From contig JAPEVF010000251.1 in the NCBI GenBank assembly GCA_029747585.1, forward strand, positions 1-59,047: DNA of 59,047 nt, given 5' to 3'. Within the stretch, counting starts at the first letter, position 1; each line of letters begins with the position of its first letter. The translations under genes were made by a program, and so were the position numbers. Below are positions 1 through 13,120 of the stretch, one piece after another. This DNA is from Pleurotus djamor (Eukaryota > Basidiomycota > Agaricomycetes > Agaricales > Pleurotaceae). The notes beneath the pieces were generated by a model. It was not told where the DNA came from and made no database searches. It worked only from the letters and a program-made list of their open reading frames with translations.

Positions 1-91
1 CTAAAGACCAAGCCAAAAAACGAAATCCAGAAAATATGCTCATCCCGTACATCGCCACACCGACGCTCCAAAGCTACTGGAACCAGAACTT

Positions 92-1305
92 CTACTCAAA
101 GTCATAATCAACGAAACGCCACACCAATACGCCCACGATGCCCCTCATCATACGGTCACACTCCCTGGCGAACTTCATCGAGTATCGCCCCAGAGCTGCG
201 CGGAAGATTTCTGGCTTCTTCCCGTCGCTGATGCCACTCAATGGGGTGTCCTCAAGCCCAAGCTTGTCGTACAAGAAGGTCAAGGCTTTGTCCGAAGAAA
301 GCACGCTCAGAACCTCCTGTCACGGGAGGAAATCAATGATCTCAAAGTGACTTACTTTGTGTGCGTCCGTCGCACTTGGCGGGCTTGTTGACTTGAAGGA
401 GGAGCGGGTGTCCTCGAAACAGTCAAGTACCCACACGTTCAAGCCCATCTGCCCAACCACATCGAAATGAGAGATCCAGTTGGAAGGGTCGGAGGCAAGG
501 GAAGTGAATTCCTCGTCATGCAGGATTATAGAGCGCAGAGGAGCGAGACGGGTGAAATATTCATCGTCAAGATCTGATGTGTCCTTGAAGAAAAGAAACG
601 ACCTCTCGACATCGTCCGCGTTTCTCCGTTTCTCGCGATTCGAGGCTATCTTTCTGAGAAAGTCCTCGTCGGTCCTACTATCAAGGCGACTTTTGTGGTG
701 ACCTTCATCGATGCGAGAGAGTGCGGTATCCACCAGCCTTTCAAAGGCGGAGTCTTGGAGTCGCTCTAAAAGAAATCGAGGGTTGTGCGCGTTGCAGCAG
801 AGGGCGAAATGGACTTCGGCGTGGAAGACGGTTTCGTAGTACGTGGGTGCTGCCTGTATAACCGGAATGCGTCGCCCGATGTGAATTCGGTCCTTTTCAC
901 GCTGAGAAGGTAGCGTAATTATTCTATTCAAGCTTGTATACCCCACCTTGGAGAACATACACGCCTGGAAGTTCGAGTTCGATATTCTTGCGAACGCGTC
1001 CTGTAATAGTGTTATTTCTTGGCGCGAGGTTGCGGAACGGGACGCTGGATGGACTCACCTCCACGATGAATACTCTTTCCAAGCTAGGAAGACTCCTCTC
1101 TCTTGCGCTGACTCGCTCTCGCATGAGGATCAACTTTGAAAAGCCGAAGAGTGTCGAATGGAGACCCAAGAAACCCGCCAGCTGGGCACCGCCGCCAGGC
1201 GTTGCGCCAGTCAGCGAAGCGCGGGTGAAGGGAGGTTACTATCTTCGGGAGTTTAGTCTCAGACTGGCAAAGGTACCTCTCGACTGTGAGCTGCTCGGGC
1301 CTCAT
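92..1305 (-). CDS. Hypothetical protein, 4 exons, about 358 aa
   Basis: I do not recognise this protein. Four exons join without a stop: 1305-1240, 1181-942, 901-356 and 316-92, with introns of 58, 40 and 39 nt, GT donors and AG acceptors, all phase 0. The ATG at 1305 opens the chain (starts MRPEQLTVERY) and a TAG closes it at 92. The protein is mostly charged and soluble-looking, with no signal peptide, no membrane segment and no motif that I trust. A short AAPTYYE stretch near residue 120 recalls the patatin fold, but the surrounding Ser and Asp motifs are missing, so I do not assign it. It is divergent from the gene at 1390, only about 85 bp away, so the two could share a promoter. The exon model is well supported by frame; the function is open. 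Confidence 0.5.
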
Positions 1306-1389
1306 GGTTGCTGGAAGAGAGAGACTGCAGGAGATCGGAGGTCGCAATTCAACCAACTCAGATACAGACTCCTATGTGACTAGGAGCCG

Positions 1390-2380
1390 GTGACCAACAA
1401 AATCAGTCCCAGTCCTTGGTTCCTGCGTCCATCGTCTCTGCGATCCACACCTTCCTCCTCGCCCGCCATGCATAAATGCAGCGATGCCCCACCCGCTTTG
1501 GTTCACCTTTGTCTATATAACATAAATTTGCACTGCAAAGGGATCCCCGCCGCCGACGGATCAGCCAGAACCTTCACCTTTACTCGGGATGGGAGACCAA
1601 AGCTCTACTCGGACCATCAGCTCACTGCTGCTGATAGCTTCATCGACAAGACCATTGTCGAAATTGTCTCGGGCCAACCTTGTCGACCTTTGCCAGGGAT
1701 CCTGAGTTCTCGCCAATCAGCACTGTTAAAGGTTAGGGCCGCATAATGCACTTACATTCGACCCTTTTTCTCATATAACTCTGTCAGTTTTCGCGCCTGA
1801 TTTTCAAGACGCGTTCGATTCGTGCCGCTCTTTGCTCTGTCTTTCAAGACGCGATTAAAATCGACTCACCCAACGCGAACATCGACGAAGGTGTTCTCGC
1901 CACCAGCTTTCTCGCCTATGTAGCCGCTTCTTATGAGGAGGATCCTGACTGCGCAGAGCTATTTCTCCGGAGCGTGCTGGGTATTCTGATTCGCTCTGTC
2001 GGGCGGTACCTCCAAGGCGTCAAATGGCAAGGGGGTCGTTTTATCGTGCCGTATGCTTCATCGTTGACGTCGATTTGTTACTCCGTACTTAGCGTCTTGC
2101 CTTCTGAGCAGCATTAGCCAGCGTTGCCCCCGCGCCCTTGGGACTCTACATCGAGCACGAGTTCACCCTGCCCAAAAAGAAAAAGCTCGCTGTCGTATCC
2201 ACAGCCTCGGTCGATGTCTTACCTAAAGAAGTTCCGGAACTGACTTTTCATATCGAGTCTGATGCTCAGAACGTGGCCGTCAACTCACTGTTCACCATCC
2301 CAGCCTTGGTCACGGTGGCGGCACCAGACGAGCCACTATTCCTACCATCGCCTTCCTGGCCTCCCCTGAGCTTCTACTGA
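1390..2380 (+). CDS. Hypothetical protein, about 287 aa, 3 exons (model tentative)
   Basis: Not recognised. The model is 1390-1731, 1788-2050 and 2122-2380, with introns 1732-1787 and 2051-2121 that keep one frame and end at a TGA at 2380. The N-terminal part contains a stretch TFTFTRDGRPKLYSDHQL; the middle exon is acidic and helical-looking (YEEDPDCAELFLRSVLG); the third exon has a short lysine run (PKKKKLAV) that could act as a nuclear signal. The 3' end is uncertain, because a further reading frame at 2437-2640 could belong to the same gene through another intron. It is head-to-head with the gene ending upstream. It could be a species-specific gene or a decayed one. Confidence 0.35.
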
Positions 2381-5300
2381 ACTCCCTTACGCACGCGACC
2401 CTCTTTTGGATATCCATTCCTTTCCCGCTTCAGCGCATGTACCTTTTCGTCGAACTTTGCGCCTACTCGTTGCCTACTCGATTCGGTGTCGCCGAAACCT
2501 GGATCCCCCGCTTTCTTCCTTTGGACGACTTGGATACTACCTTGAAGATGGCCATTAACGGTATCTTGGTTCCAGGTTTCTTTATCCTTTCCATGCGCAT
2601 GTACTCAAACACCCTAGCCTACATAAACGTAAGTATATGACCACTGTCGATGCTGCAAAATAGATTTGTGTTACCATCAAGTCGACCGTCAATTTCAGTG
2701 GTGAATTAGGGTCATTTGTGAGGCTGAGGCAGTGTTTCTGCTTCGTTGATTTTGAACAAATCTACACCGCCACTGTACTTCTCATAAATACGCCTCCTCT
2801 CCTTGCTTGTTTCTCCATCAAGAACCATCAAGAACGAGGTAAGCATTGACACTGTTGGCTGAATGTATCGTCACACAATGACCCAAATACTTAGATGGAG
2901 GAGCGTCGCTGAAGTTGGAAGTATATGAGCCGTGGTCACGGAGATGGCTTCAGTGCTTCGTTTCTTGCTCCCAGCTTTGGAGTGACTGACTTTCTGGTCC
3001 GTTGGGTGGCGAGCCTTCGTTGAATCACTCTGATCCATGAGCGCCTGAGTGCAGTGGCGGGCAGAGCCTTTTGATTCAGCGTTGGGGAGTAGCTCATCGG
3101 GTGGTCGGTCGTGAAGGTCACTTTCAAAGCGGAGGCTTGAAACTGGTATCGATTCATCGGCATGGCACGGCTAGATATGTGTGCGTTGTTGGCCTCTTGA
3201 TTATAAGTTTTGAGTGCTTGCAATGGCTTGAGTTTACGGCTGGCTCAGTGTACATGGATGGCTCGTGGGTGAGTCTAGTTCTCCCGTCGCATCAAAATAT
3301 CAAAATGCTGATGTATTCTCTCAGATAACGAAGCTTTATGTAGTCTTTTCTCTCTGAAATTGTATCAAATGTATCAAAGTCCGGAATTGTTGACCCAAAT
3401 CATTATGCGCGATCAAGTTCGTGCGTCGGACCTACGCTTGCCGATTAGTATACTTTGTGCACAGTCTGTAAAGATGTACTTAGAGGCGAAAAAAAGTAAA
3501 ACGACCACAAACTACACCACCAACTTTCCAGGTCCGCGCTAGGATATTTCCGAATGATGTAATTTGGACCTCAGAAAATATATCCCGTAAATATCGAGCG
3601 GTTGTGCCTTTGACCTCCCACCCTGAACATCGCAGGGAGGAATTGCGAAATATCCGAGGACATCCCTGGGATATCCAAGGTTGGTGCAGCCGGAGGACGG
3701 TGAGATGTTCAGAGTTCTCAGTGCGGATCAGGAAGAAACAATCTTGAAAGGTTTCAATCCACCCCCATACACGAAACAAGTACTTTGGGTGCACCAAAGG
3801 AGGAGAGAGCGCGAAGTCAACGCAATGGACGTTGTTAAGGGGTCAGCCAGCAGCCCCTAGTTATCCACGTGATGCATGAGTAAAATGGTTCGACAGTTTT
3901 TTTTTTTCCAAGTTCAACTCAAGTTCCTCCTTCCTCCGACATCTGCACGTTCGCACAACTTCGGAGTCCCACCAAGTTCCTCTCAGTGGTCGCTGAGGCA
4001 TCGGATTCAAGACCAAGCTTCGCCATCGTCTCTTGAATCCGAAGTTGTCACTGTACAACCTCCCTACTCCCCATCCTTTCTTTTCCCAACCAGTCAACGT
4101 TCCAAGGCTCGGAGTCACTTGGGGGTTACATTCAAACCCTCAACGGATTCAACACGACAGCGGTCAAACATCCACGGCCAACGCTCCAACATCCTTCTGG
4201 TGAGTCTTTCATACCAGTCCATCTTCCGACTGAGCTGAACTCTCCACACGTCCGCTTTACGCTGGACTCATTCACCATGTGAGTTTTCCATTCATTCCGA
4301 CTGCTCCCCTTCTCTAACTCGTCCTTCTCCGCTGCAGTCCAAACTCAAGTTGATAGGTCCCCGCAATTTTGGTACGCCAGCCTAACCCTCTTTGACCACC
4401 CCAACGTAGCTCGTCACGCTCTTACATCTCACCTATCCCTCATAACCCCCATTTGCGCGAGTTCCAGTATTGATGGACTTACTGTAGGCTTGTATATGAG
4501 TTTTTCGACGTGTAGCCATCCTTATGTAAATCTGTATTTTTGTATTGTGAATAAATGACAGTTTTCATTCTATTTTTATCGGAACCCATCCTGTGATGTG
4601 AACATCATGGCAACCTCGATAAACCCATTGTGTAATGCCTACCCGACCTCAGTAAGACCTTTGCCCGCTGTCCGTGCAATAAACTGTAGGATATCCCCAG
4701 GATATACGCTGGCGACCTCCGGAGGATCGACCATCCGTGGATGTTAAAGGATTCGATGTTTCAACATCCTGGGATGTCCTCAAGAGGTCGTGGGATCTCA
4801 GCGGTTGGATCCGAAAAGATGATCGCTGGGATATTGGTCCAAGGTCCTCAGCCACTGGCGGTGTAGCTTTCTTGCGCAGATCTGGTTCAGGTGCAGCAAC
4901 GAAAGCAGAGTAGTGTAAGGGAGTGTCCATCACTTCCTCGGTTACGATGGATTGTCCTTGACTAGCTAGGTTCGTATGGATATCGGTAAAAAGCGGTGTA
5001 TTCTCGAGGAGATGCGAGCGTTCCTGGGTGGATTTCCCTTTGGAATGTTTAGCGATCATATCAAGCACTAGGGGGGTACATAGACATACCCTGGCATTCC
5101 ATCGTAAATTCGGTCAGAGCGCTGTGAGGCGCGAAGGTTACGTTGCTCTGGAGAGGCCGCGTAGCAAGTAAGGACGCGAATGAATACACACTCATAGGCG
5201 AGCGCTCACATTCGCCAGGGCATGGAAAATGGCCATCGTCCCGCAGGCGTTACCAATCTGTAAACAATGTGCTAATTGAGTCCAAATTAGAGGATAATCT

Positions 5301-6202
5301 CACCCATCTATACCGTTTGCTTGACCCACAAAACTGTGGGATCTATAGGCAAGGTACCGTCCTTCCTAGTCAAGTCGTCTTCTTGATCATGCTTCGCTGC
5401 GACCTCTCCTATGTTGGGAAAGATGAGGATCACAGCCTTTACGGGTCGCGGAATTAATCCAAGAAGCTAAAGTAGCAAGTGGTTCCTATCAATGTTCGAC
5501 GTCGCAAGACTACAACACCCACTTCTTCATCAAGGCCCAAGACCTCATGAAAGCAGTCTTGGGAAAGAACTAGGCCAGCCTGTTTAGCCCACTGTGCAAA
5601 CCATGCATCATTTGTAGGATCGCTCCATGACTCATGATATCCATACCGAATTGAATACCTAGGATCGAGGATTATAAGCATCCATGGTGAAGTGCCATTC
5701 GGCTGAGCTTACCTCTGGACTGCACTCAAGGGGTACCCATTTTTGAGATGGCTTTGCGGAAGCCATGCCTGTGTGTCGTCTGATGGAAAGCTGTAAAGGC
5801 TAAAAAGGACGCCCATCCTGCGACAACAACCCCTAGCTACCCTCCTATCTTGAAGATGCACCGGTACACCGTAAGTAACCACACTGCATCGTCGACAAAC
5901 ACTCAAATTTCAACGATCAAAATTTGCGTAGCAGCAGCGGCCTCTGGCCTCCCACTAGAGTGGTAAATGAATACTGGCATGGATGTCCGCGACGTATAAC
6001 TCACAAGTAACGAAAAAAGACCGTTATCGATGTACCTGTCCCTTCATGCGTCCCTCCACCCCCATGATGTTCAGCATGGCTCGCCTGTTCACTCAAGTAC
6101 TCGGTCCCCTCGATTTGGCCCCTTTTCGAAAAGGAAATTCCAATTTTTAACGAGGTCCCTTCAACAAGTTCCCCTTGTTATCAAACACCATCACAGCCAA
6201 CG
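2381..6202. other. Stretch without a convincing gene
   Basis: Only short open frames of 60-139 codons lie here on both strands (for example minus 4649-5068, plus 5143-5457, minus 5454-5906). None shows a known domain, and I could not chain them with good splice signals. A T-run lies at 3898-3907. Loosely repeated GGGATRTCC-like words occur at 3668, 4689, 4771 and 4828. The far 3' end holds the upstream region of the oxygenase gene. This may be decayed coding sequence or untranslated spacer. Confidence 0.4.
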
Positions 6203-7849
6203 ATGTCGCCATCCCAGAGTCCTAATCCCCCTGTACCTCCGTATATCCCACCTAGTCCTACCAAAGAGAATCGTAAGTCTAGCCGAAAGTATCTATCAAT
6301 TACCTTCCGCTCAAATATTAGGGGATTTTAGTGGACTTCGCTGACCTTGCGATCATCGACCTCTCTAAGGCGGCCACTCCTGAAGGTCGGGCCCAGCTGG
6401 CCCTTCAAACTCGCGAGGCCCTCGCGAGCGTCGGCTTCTTCTATGTTATAAACCATGGATATACCCCTGCGCAGGTATGCGTCGCAGCTCTTTGGATAAT
6501 TCATCATATCCCCAATCTGAACTCCGTTTCCAGACTAAGCGAATGTTTGATATTGCGAACGTCGCGTTTTCCCAAGTCTCCGCCGAGGAGAAGCAAGAGT
6601 ATGCCCGGAAGGACATGACCACATACAGAGGCTATAAATTGAAGAAAGCATGGGTAGGCTTTCGTGCCAATCGTCGAGGGGTGTGGACTCTGATTATAAA
6701 TTATCGCTAGCTGATCGATGGTGGAGTTCGCGATGAAATTGAGAACTACGCCAGTGCGCTTTCCTTTCTCCCTTTCTCCGCATTTTTCGACCGTTCTCAT
6801 TTTATCTTAGTCCATCACACCGTCACGGCGCAGACCCATCCCCCGGCGTTGAGGCCCTTCTTGCCGGAAATCTCTGAATTCGCCGAACACAACCACTTCG
6901 ATGTCTTGTACCCCATCCTAAAGTAAGTCGTAATATGTTCTACGCGAATATATGCTATATGCTCACATTCTGGAAAAGGGTCTTAGCACTTACTCTGGAA
7001 CTCCCTGAAGACACGTTGATCAAACTGCATGGGTTTGACGACCCCGGCGAATCTTCTGGTGAGACTTCACACTTCACATCGAGAATCACCAACGAGATAC
7101 TGAGGCCTTGTACAGTGACCTTCATGAAATAGTATGTGGACCGACTCTCACCAAATGGAATGGTCCTTACATCTCTGTAGCTACCCACGACCTGAGGAGA
7201 GCGAAGTAGCATCAAAGGGCGTCTGGCTCAAGGGACACACCGGTTCGTTTCTAGTCCCACTCCATAAAGCTTGCTGATTTACAGTTCGTTTTAGATCTTG
7301 GCTCCATCACTATGCTTTACAGCCAACCTGTTGGTGGTTTACAGATTCTTTCCCGTGACGGTCAATGGAGATACATCAAGCATATAGACAATGCTCTCGT
7401 AGGCTCATCTCATCTCACGCTCGAATAAACGTACTGACATAATCGTCAGGTGGTAAACGCTGGTGACACGATGGAATTCCTATCTGGCGGTCATTACCGC
7501 GCGACTATCCACAGGTATAACATCGCATTTCAATGCATACTTCGATTTACTTACGGCACTTACCAGGGTGATCCAACCTCCCGTCGACCAACGCCCCGTG
7601 GGACGCCTTGGACTCTTCTACTTTTCGATGCCCAGCGACGATATCACTCTCAACCCCTTAGATGAGAGTCCGGTACTTAAACGCATCGGAATAACCAAGT
7701 ACTTCGAGGACGGGAAAGTCCCAACTATGGCCGACTGGCGCAAGAATAGGACGGCGCTTTATGGAAACAGCGAACTCACGCCAAGTCAACACGAGAAAGG
7801 GGTTGAACAGGAGGTCATCCAAGGTGCACTTGTGAAGCACTACAATTGA
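6203..7849 (+). CDS. 2-oxoglutarate/Fe(II)-dependent oxygenase (isopenicillin N synthase-like)
   Basis: The protein is a soluble dioxygenase of about 365 aa that couples 2-oxoglutarate decarboxylation to oxidation of an unknown substrate. Eleven exons close in one frame: 6203-6272, 6332-6474, 6534-6653, 6711-6753, 6811-6922, 6979-7058, 7116-7131 (a 16-nt microexon), 7181-7242, 7295-7398, 7450-7514 and 7567-7849. The N-terminal part has the DIOX_N signature (ASVGFFYVINHGY). The iron triad is His214-Thr-Asp216 (KGHTDLGSIT) and His271 (ATIHRV), with Arg285 of GRLGLF placed to bind 2-oxoglutarate. The MKYYPRPEE segment before the HxD is typical of fungal members. Family membership is firm. The name isopenicillin N synthase only reflects fold similarity; no biosynthetic cluster genes lie beside it, so the substrate is unknown. 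Confidence 0.9.
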
Positions 7850-8349
7850 TCGTTCCCCAGATCGCCTCCGAGAGGCTCGTTGAAACGCAAAGAAATTTTA
7901 TCTAACGTCACCTCTACTATAGCCCCGCTGCTGTAGGAATTCTGAATGACTTTATGTTTGACCGACGAAGTGGGATGAACTGAGTTCAATGGAACTAGGC
8001 GAAAATGAGGCTCCTCCGTGGCTTATAATTCCAATCATGGAAAAGTGTGAGCAACACCAGCAGATTTGTCAAAATGCGCCATTCCAACAGGGCAAGAAAA
8101 GACCAAAGTAAGCACGACAAGAAACCCGACGAAGGGGAGCAAAGAGTACTGTAATTAATCAGAATATAAGTAGCAAAGTCCATGTGCTTGCGACGGAAGA
8201 TAAGTAAAAAGCACAGAATAGGGAGAGCATAATCGTAAATAGGTCGTTCACAAATTGGGTATTGTAGCATTTCCAGGCGAGATATAAACGAAGAGACTTT
8301 GGATAAGTTCAGTGGCAAAAAGAAGGAAAAAGAAAAGATGGTTGCACTT
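7850..8349. other. Intergenic region between convergent genes
   Basis: This holds the 3' ends of the oxygenase (plus) and the Ser/Pro-rich gene (minus). A minus-strand frame at 7995-8366 is hydrophobic but lacks any family feature and overlaps the neighbouring 3' end, so I treat it as chance. Confidence 0.4.
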
Positions 8350-9775
8350 TTAAGAAGAAGCGGCAACTTTCTGGTTCCCTTGCTGGGACATCAACGCCTC
8401 CAACCGCTCTTCCAACCCTTGACCCATACCCTCGCGCTCCCACTCTCCACCGACATCATCAATCAAAGCGATGCTGTCCCGATCACGTACATTCCCGCTA
8501 CCGGGGCCGAGCATGAAATCCCTCAGACTTGCAGCAGCGCTCTGACTCTGCGTGTACCCAGACACGGTGGGAATGTGCGGAGGGTCCATGTTCGAGACAG
8601 ATGACGTCAGTGCNTGAAAGGGGTAATGCCAGCGCTGGCGTGGAAGAGAGAAGATCAGAATACGACATGAACGACAAGCGCTTGTTGGCCTTGTGCGTTG
8701 GGGACGGGGGATGGGAAGATGTGAAAGAGGTGGTGGGAGAACCAGCATGTTGAGGCGGGAGCGTGGAAGAGGTTGATGGCGAGCGACGCTGAGGTGATTG
8801 TGTGATTGGGTGTGTAAGGGGAGACCCGGATGGCAACTGGGTCGGCAAGGCGTGAGGTGGATGTTCACGGGTAGTCGTGGTCGGAGAAGACTCGGTGGTA
8901 CCGACAGAAGAGGACGTAGAAAAGTACGCCGATGTCGGCGTAATTATAGCTGGTGTAGAGTCTTGGCTCGCGGGGAATTGTGTTTGCACAATCGGTCTTG
9001 GAGCAGAGGGGGCAGCTGATTGCTGTGATGGTGCGAGGGGGTTGGGTGAAACAGGACTTGTGGTGCTGGAAAGAGCGGCGGCCGACAAAGGGACAACTGA
9101 CGGTGAATGCGGGTTTACTTGCGGAAGACTGAGGAGGAGGCTGGTGCGATTCCCGGGACTGCCCATGGGACTAGGACTCCTCGACCTGAAGCTCCCAATT
9201 GGGCTTGCGAATCCACTACTCCTGCTTCTGATGTTCTCCATGTTTGTGGCGGGGGCTACGATTGATATTTGATCCTCGTCTTCGGGTGAGGTTGAAGCAA
9301 GAATCGAGGCCGCCGCGTCAAGGACGGAAGGTACGGATTGTTCTATGGTTTCAGTAGTTTTCGATCTAGGAATCCTGTGTGGGTTCGGGGGGTGGTGGGC
9401 ATGAGGTGGCGAGGGGCAAGGAATGGGCTCGATGTCTCGTTCAAAAATGGCAGAAGACGACGAATGTCTAAAAGTAGTAGATGAATAAAACTGAGATCAC
9501 CAAGGAGATATCGCAGGACGTACACAGAAGTAGGCGAAGAAGGAATCGATGCTGGTGACTTTGAGCCTGGTCGTGCAGATGATGCTTGAAGCAGTTGAGA
9601 ATGACGATTCGACGTGCTGCGACCGTGGACGTTGGGGTTGGATGTCATGTGTCTGAGTTCCATGGGCGAAATTGGGCCGGTCAGCGGTGAATTAGCTAGA
9701 AAAAGGTTCAGCTCAGGGCACTGAACGTCGTCGACGACGGCGACGACCACACTCACAATTGGACGACGTCGACAT
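8350..9775 (-). CDS. Ser/Pro/Thr-rich conserved-looking protein, about 435 aa, frame broken by one N
   Basis: Three exons: 9775-9757, 9695-9524 and 9467-8350. Their summed length is a multiple of three only if the N at 8614 is dropped, which joins the frame reading ALALPLS to the frame reading LTSSVSNMDPP; I infer the N is a spurious extra base, not a real frameshift. The protein is low-complexity (Ser, Pro and Thr tracts, many SP dipeptides) with a more ordered C-terminal part containing RLSFMSYSDLLSSTP and an acidic EWEREGMGQGLEERLEAL helix near the stop. This looks like a disordered regulatory protein with many potential proline-directed phosphorylation sites. No enzymatic domain is visible. 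The start MSTSSN at 9775 was chosen because the frame stays plausible from there; an in-frame ATG lies further upstream at 9847. Function unknown. Confidence 0.65.
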
Positions 9776-12292
9776 TGTCGAAAGAGATGGTGGTGGTTCG
9801 GGTTCAAGAGAGTGGCGTTGGATTTTGGGCCACCAAAACCGCTCCATAACCAGCTGCTGACTAATCATTCCCGCCTGGGCCATCGCGATGATCGACATCA
9901 GTTGTCGACGTCTCACATTCATACAGCCTTTCAATTTTTCACCTGGAAGCCGTTCGTTGCAAGCATGTTTGACTGAGAACCCCCGGACTCGCACAAAGAT
10001 CGGTCAAAGGANATGGGCAGTTTCGTTTTTTTTCCCTCAAGGCACAGCCCAGATCGCCCGGGAATTGAGGAGCCTGGATCACAGGAACNTTTTTTTCTCT
10101 TTGGAACACGGAGTTGGATATCATGATATACAGGATACGGTTCGTGCACCACCAAAATCAGGCGTTTTAGCTGACAACCAACAGTTGTATTGCAATTGCA
10201 GGCATCCTTTGTTTCGTACGGGCATGCGTGACGCTGGCTCGACGGAGCCACCCACAAACGGCGAAACAAAGGTAGCGGCGTATTTCATCATTTTACCATC
10301 CGCTGGCTATACAGATGCCTGCCCAGCTGACCAGCTGGCGCGCTTCGATATCTTGTCAATGCCATAATGGTGATGATATCAGAAAGTATCCAAACTCCCA
10401 CCGCGCACATGGAAGATAAGGACAGAATTTCCTGGAACATATTTTCCATCCGTTACAAGTCAGAAGATCGATCCCTGTCAAGGAGCCTTTCCTTTTCCTA
10501 TTGTGTGTCGCCGACCACTCTCATACGAATTCTCACTGTTACCTTTTTCTATGCTCCGGGCGAAGGCCGCAGTTACACTGTTTTCGGTGTTCCTTTATCC
10601 CTTTCGAGACAAGCGATGCATCAGTTGCGCTCTTCGCGGTCAGCTACTGAGACACGATGTTTTGACCATCTGCCATCACCAACACTGAGATGGACAAAGA
10701 AGATTGCAACGCCCCTCGTCCGGTTCAATCGCCTAGCAAGTTCGCCGTGCAGGACGTATGTTCCGATATCACATATCATATCGCATGCAATAGACGAAAT
10801 GAGTGGCTACAATAGTCACAATAGTGCCCGTGTGTCTCCCTCCGTACCCGGGCACGGACCTCCGTATGGTTCACACATCCTTAGAGGAGGTCTGCGTGTG
10901 GTACCGCTGTTATCCATACACATGTACGAGGTCGAATTTCCTTTCCTCGAATGTCACTGCTCTGATTGATGATTGGCTACTTGATGCTTATTACCCCATG
11001 GCGCCGATTTGTCAAATGCCCTCAGTCAGAGGCGCGCCCCGCAGTTTGTACTGGTTAACTTTACGGTATAGCCGTACACAGGCCGCACAGGTACGATTCT
11101 GGTTTACCATAGGCACAATCGATGGCTTTGAGGGCCTTTCATCGAGCCGACGGAGACCTGTGTAACTGACACGAACGGATTCTGATCATCAACCATCCAA
11201 ATAGACAAGCTTACGTTGTTTCAGAACGCCCAAACCGAATAAAAGCTAGTCCAGCTCGAAAGTGATCCATTGCACAGTGCTCATCTTCCTTATGGACCAC
11301 CATGTCCTCCGAGAAACCGGCCAAGAAGATACAACTGTCTTCGCGCATGGGGAAGTTCTATCATGTGAGGTTGTTGTATTGGAGGCCGAAAGTGTGTAGC
11401 TCCTTGGCTATGGCATGAATACAGCAACTACACCAAGAGTTAGTCTCCCTCAGATCCGAAGGCGATTTACACCGACCTTGTACGAGTACCGATAGGGGTT
11501 GGTCTTTCCGCAGGACGGCAATATCCCAGTACCCTTGTAATTCTTCAGGCCGCGCAGGGCCTCCAGCCCGATATGATAATATCAGGAACGAGGATAACGT
11601 GCTCTGACAGTTATCTACGGGACGACTTTCCGGGCGAACTTTGGCCTGGGAGATAGGCCCGAAAATGGGTTCCGTAAGGTCCTGAGTAGGCGTGGGGTCG
11701 TCCGCGAGGAAGACGCGTTGGAACGACGTTGAGGGATTTACGCGCCTATACGAGAATATCGTTCCATCAATTTTGTAGGGGGATATGCAGAGACGCGTCG
11801 ACAAAGATCAGACAGATACAATATTACTTATGTCGCGATCACGTGAGACGATGCCGACTTGGAAGTTGACCTTCATTCACTGCTGGCGGTTTGTACTAAA
11901 GACGTACGGCTCCTTCATCCATTGCCACGTGCACGCCTTCCATCCCATCTGGTGTTTCATCGCGAAGAGGGGCTACGTGAATCCGCTGGGGCATTAGTCT
12001 CCCAAGCTTCCGGAATCCTTTGCTGGATGAAGACGGTACACCTCTACTGGGAGCTTATAACGTCCACCTGCGGGCTACGAGCACTCTAACACTTGTGCCT
12101 ACGTGTCTGACGTCAATACGAATTACGACTTGGGGGTAATTTGCAGGTTTGTTGCAAGGCGAAGCTCTTTCGAACCCGAAAGAGGAGTCGATCGCAGGAA
12201 TGTGCTTAGTGTGCTGACAATTTCTCGTGCACTGGGAAACCCTACGTAGTTACTTCCATGTTCATGTAGACGACTAGAGGATAAAGTTCAAA

Positions 12293-12368
12293 AGGTTGAA
12301 CGTCGAACATAGGAGATCATAGGAGTCAGAAGCTTGGCTTCGTTCAACCTAGGCGCCAAGGGCGCCTA
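12293..12368. repeat. Compound inverted repeat (two stems)
   Basis: AGGTTGAACG at 12293-12302 is answered by its exact complement CGTTCAACCT at 12341-12350. Directly after that, TAGGCGCC at 12350-12357 pairs with GGCGCCTA at 12361-12368 across a 3-nt loop. The result is a 10-bp stem with a 38-nt loop abutting an 8-bp GC-rich hairpin. It could be the end of a small non-autonomous element, a structured RNA or a cruciform; no open frame covers it. Confidence 0.6.
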
Positions 12369-13112
12369 AGTGCAAGGATCGTCGTATTTGCTTGGCACAC
12401 CTTGTCCTCTCCTCCCTCGGTCTCTCCTCATCAGACATCCACCAGTCTCGCTACCATGAAAGTATCCTGGAATCCTGCTCAACTGCGATGGAATGCAATG
12501 TTGTCAAGGTTTTAGGGTCTGATTCCCGGTTGTACCCATGGATTCGCCTTCGGGCCTCGATCAATCATATGTTTATTTAGACATGTCATCACCTTACTCT
12601 GAGTTTTGAGTTGGCCTTTTCGTGGTAAGTGCTTTTTCTTGTTATATTTCCAGCAAGCTACTCACTACGTCTTGGTCTATCTTCAGTCTTGCACTTTGGT
12701 GTTTTGCTCGTTCTGATTTTGTTTGTCTTCCTACAAGGCAACTACAAGCCACCCCTCCCTGAAGTCTCGATACACATTTGTACGCTGAATTTTAAGAGTG
12801 ATTCTCGTTGTCAAGTTACCCTGTCATCGTCTACGGTGTCGCTATCGCTCTGTCAGGCATCGCCTCGCTCAGGAACCCTTACCCGCCATCCCGTAACCCA
12901 CTTATGTCCATCGAGGAGGCTCTGTGTTTTATCGCAGCTGCCAGCGTAGCGACTGGGGGATCGACCTCGCCATGAACCTTGGAAAGTCAAGACACTACAC
13001 CCCTGGTGGTCAAGGTCTGGAGTATCTGTCTGTCGTCCCTTCCAACCGAAGTTTGACATTCGAACCGCTCGATTGGCTCGAACCCCATGTGATGAAGTCC
13101 CCCCTTGCAAAG

Positions 13113-13120
13113 TATTTAAG
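13113..13120 (+). promoter_or_regulatory. TATA-like box of the DUF5648 gene
   Basis: TATTTAAG lies 149 nt upstream of the ATG at 13262, followed by a pyrimidine-rich stretch (CTTCTTTTCC and TCTTCTCTTTCTCTC) typical of transcription starts in highly expressed fungal genes. Confidence 0.4.

Noticed and set aside
92..1305. Patatin-like phospholipase because of the AAPTYYE stretch
   Set aside because: No GxSxG and no DGG/DGA motif could be found, so the short match is probably chance.
6203..7849. True isopenicillin N synthase of a beta-lactam cluster
   Set aside because: Only the general 2OG-Fe(II) fold signatures match, and no peptide synthetase or acyltransferase gene lies nearby.
8529..9272. 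Plus-strand frames 8529-8753 and 8877-9272
   Set aside because: They are shadows of the Ser/Pro-rich minus-strand gene, with composition explained by its codons.
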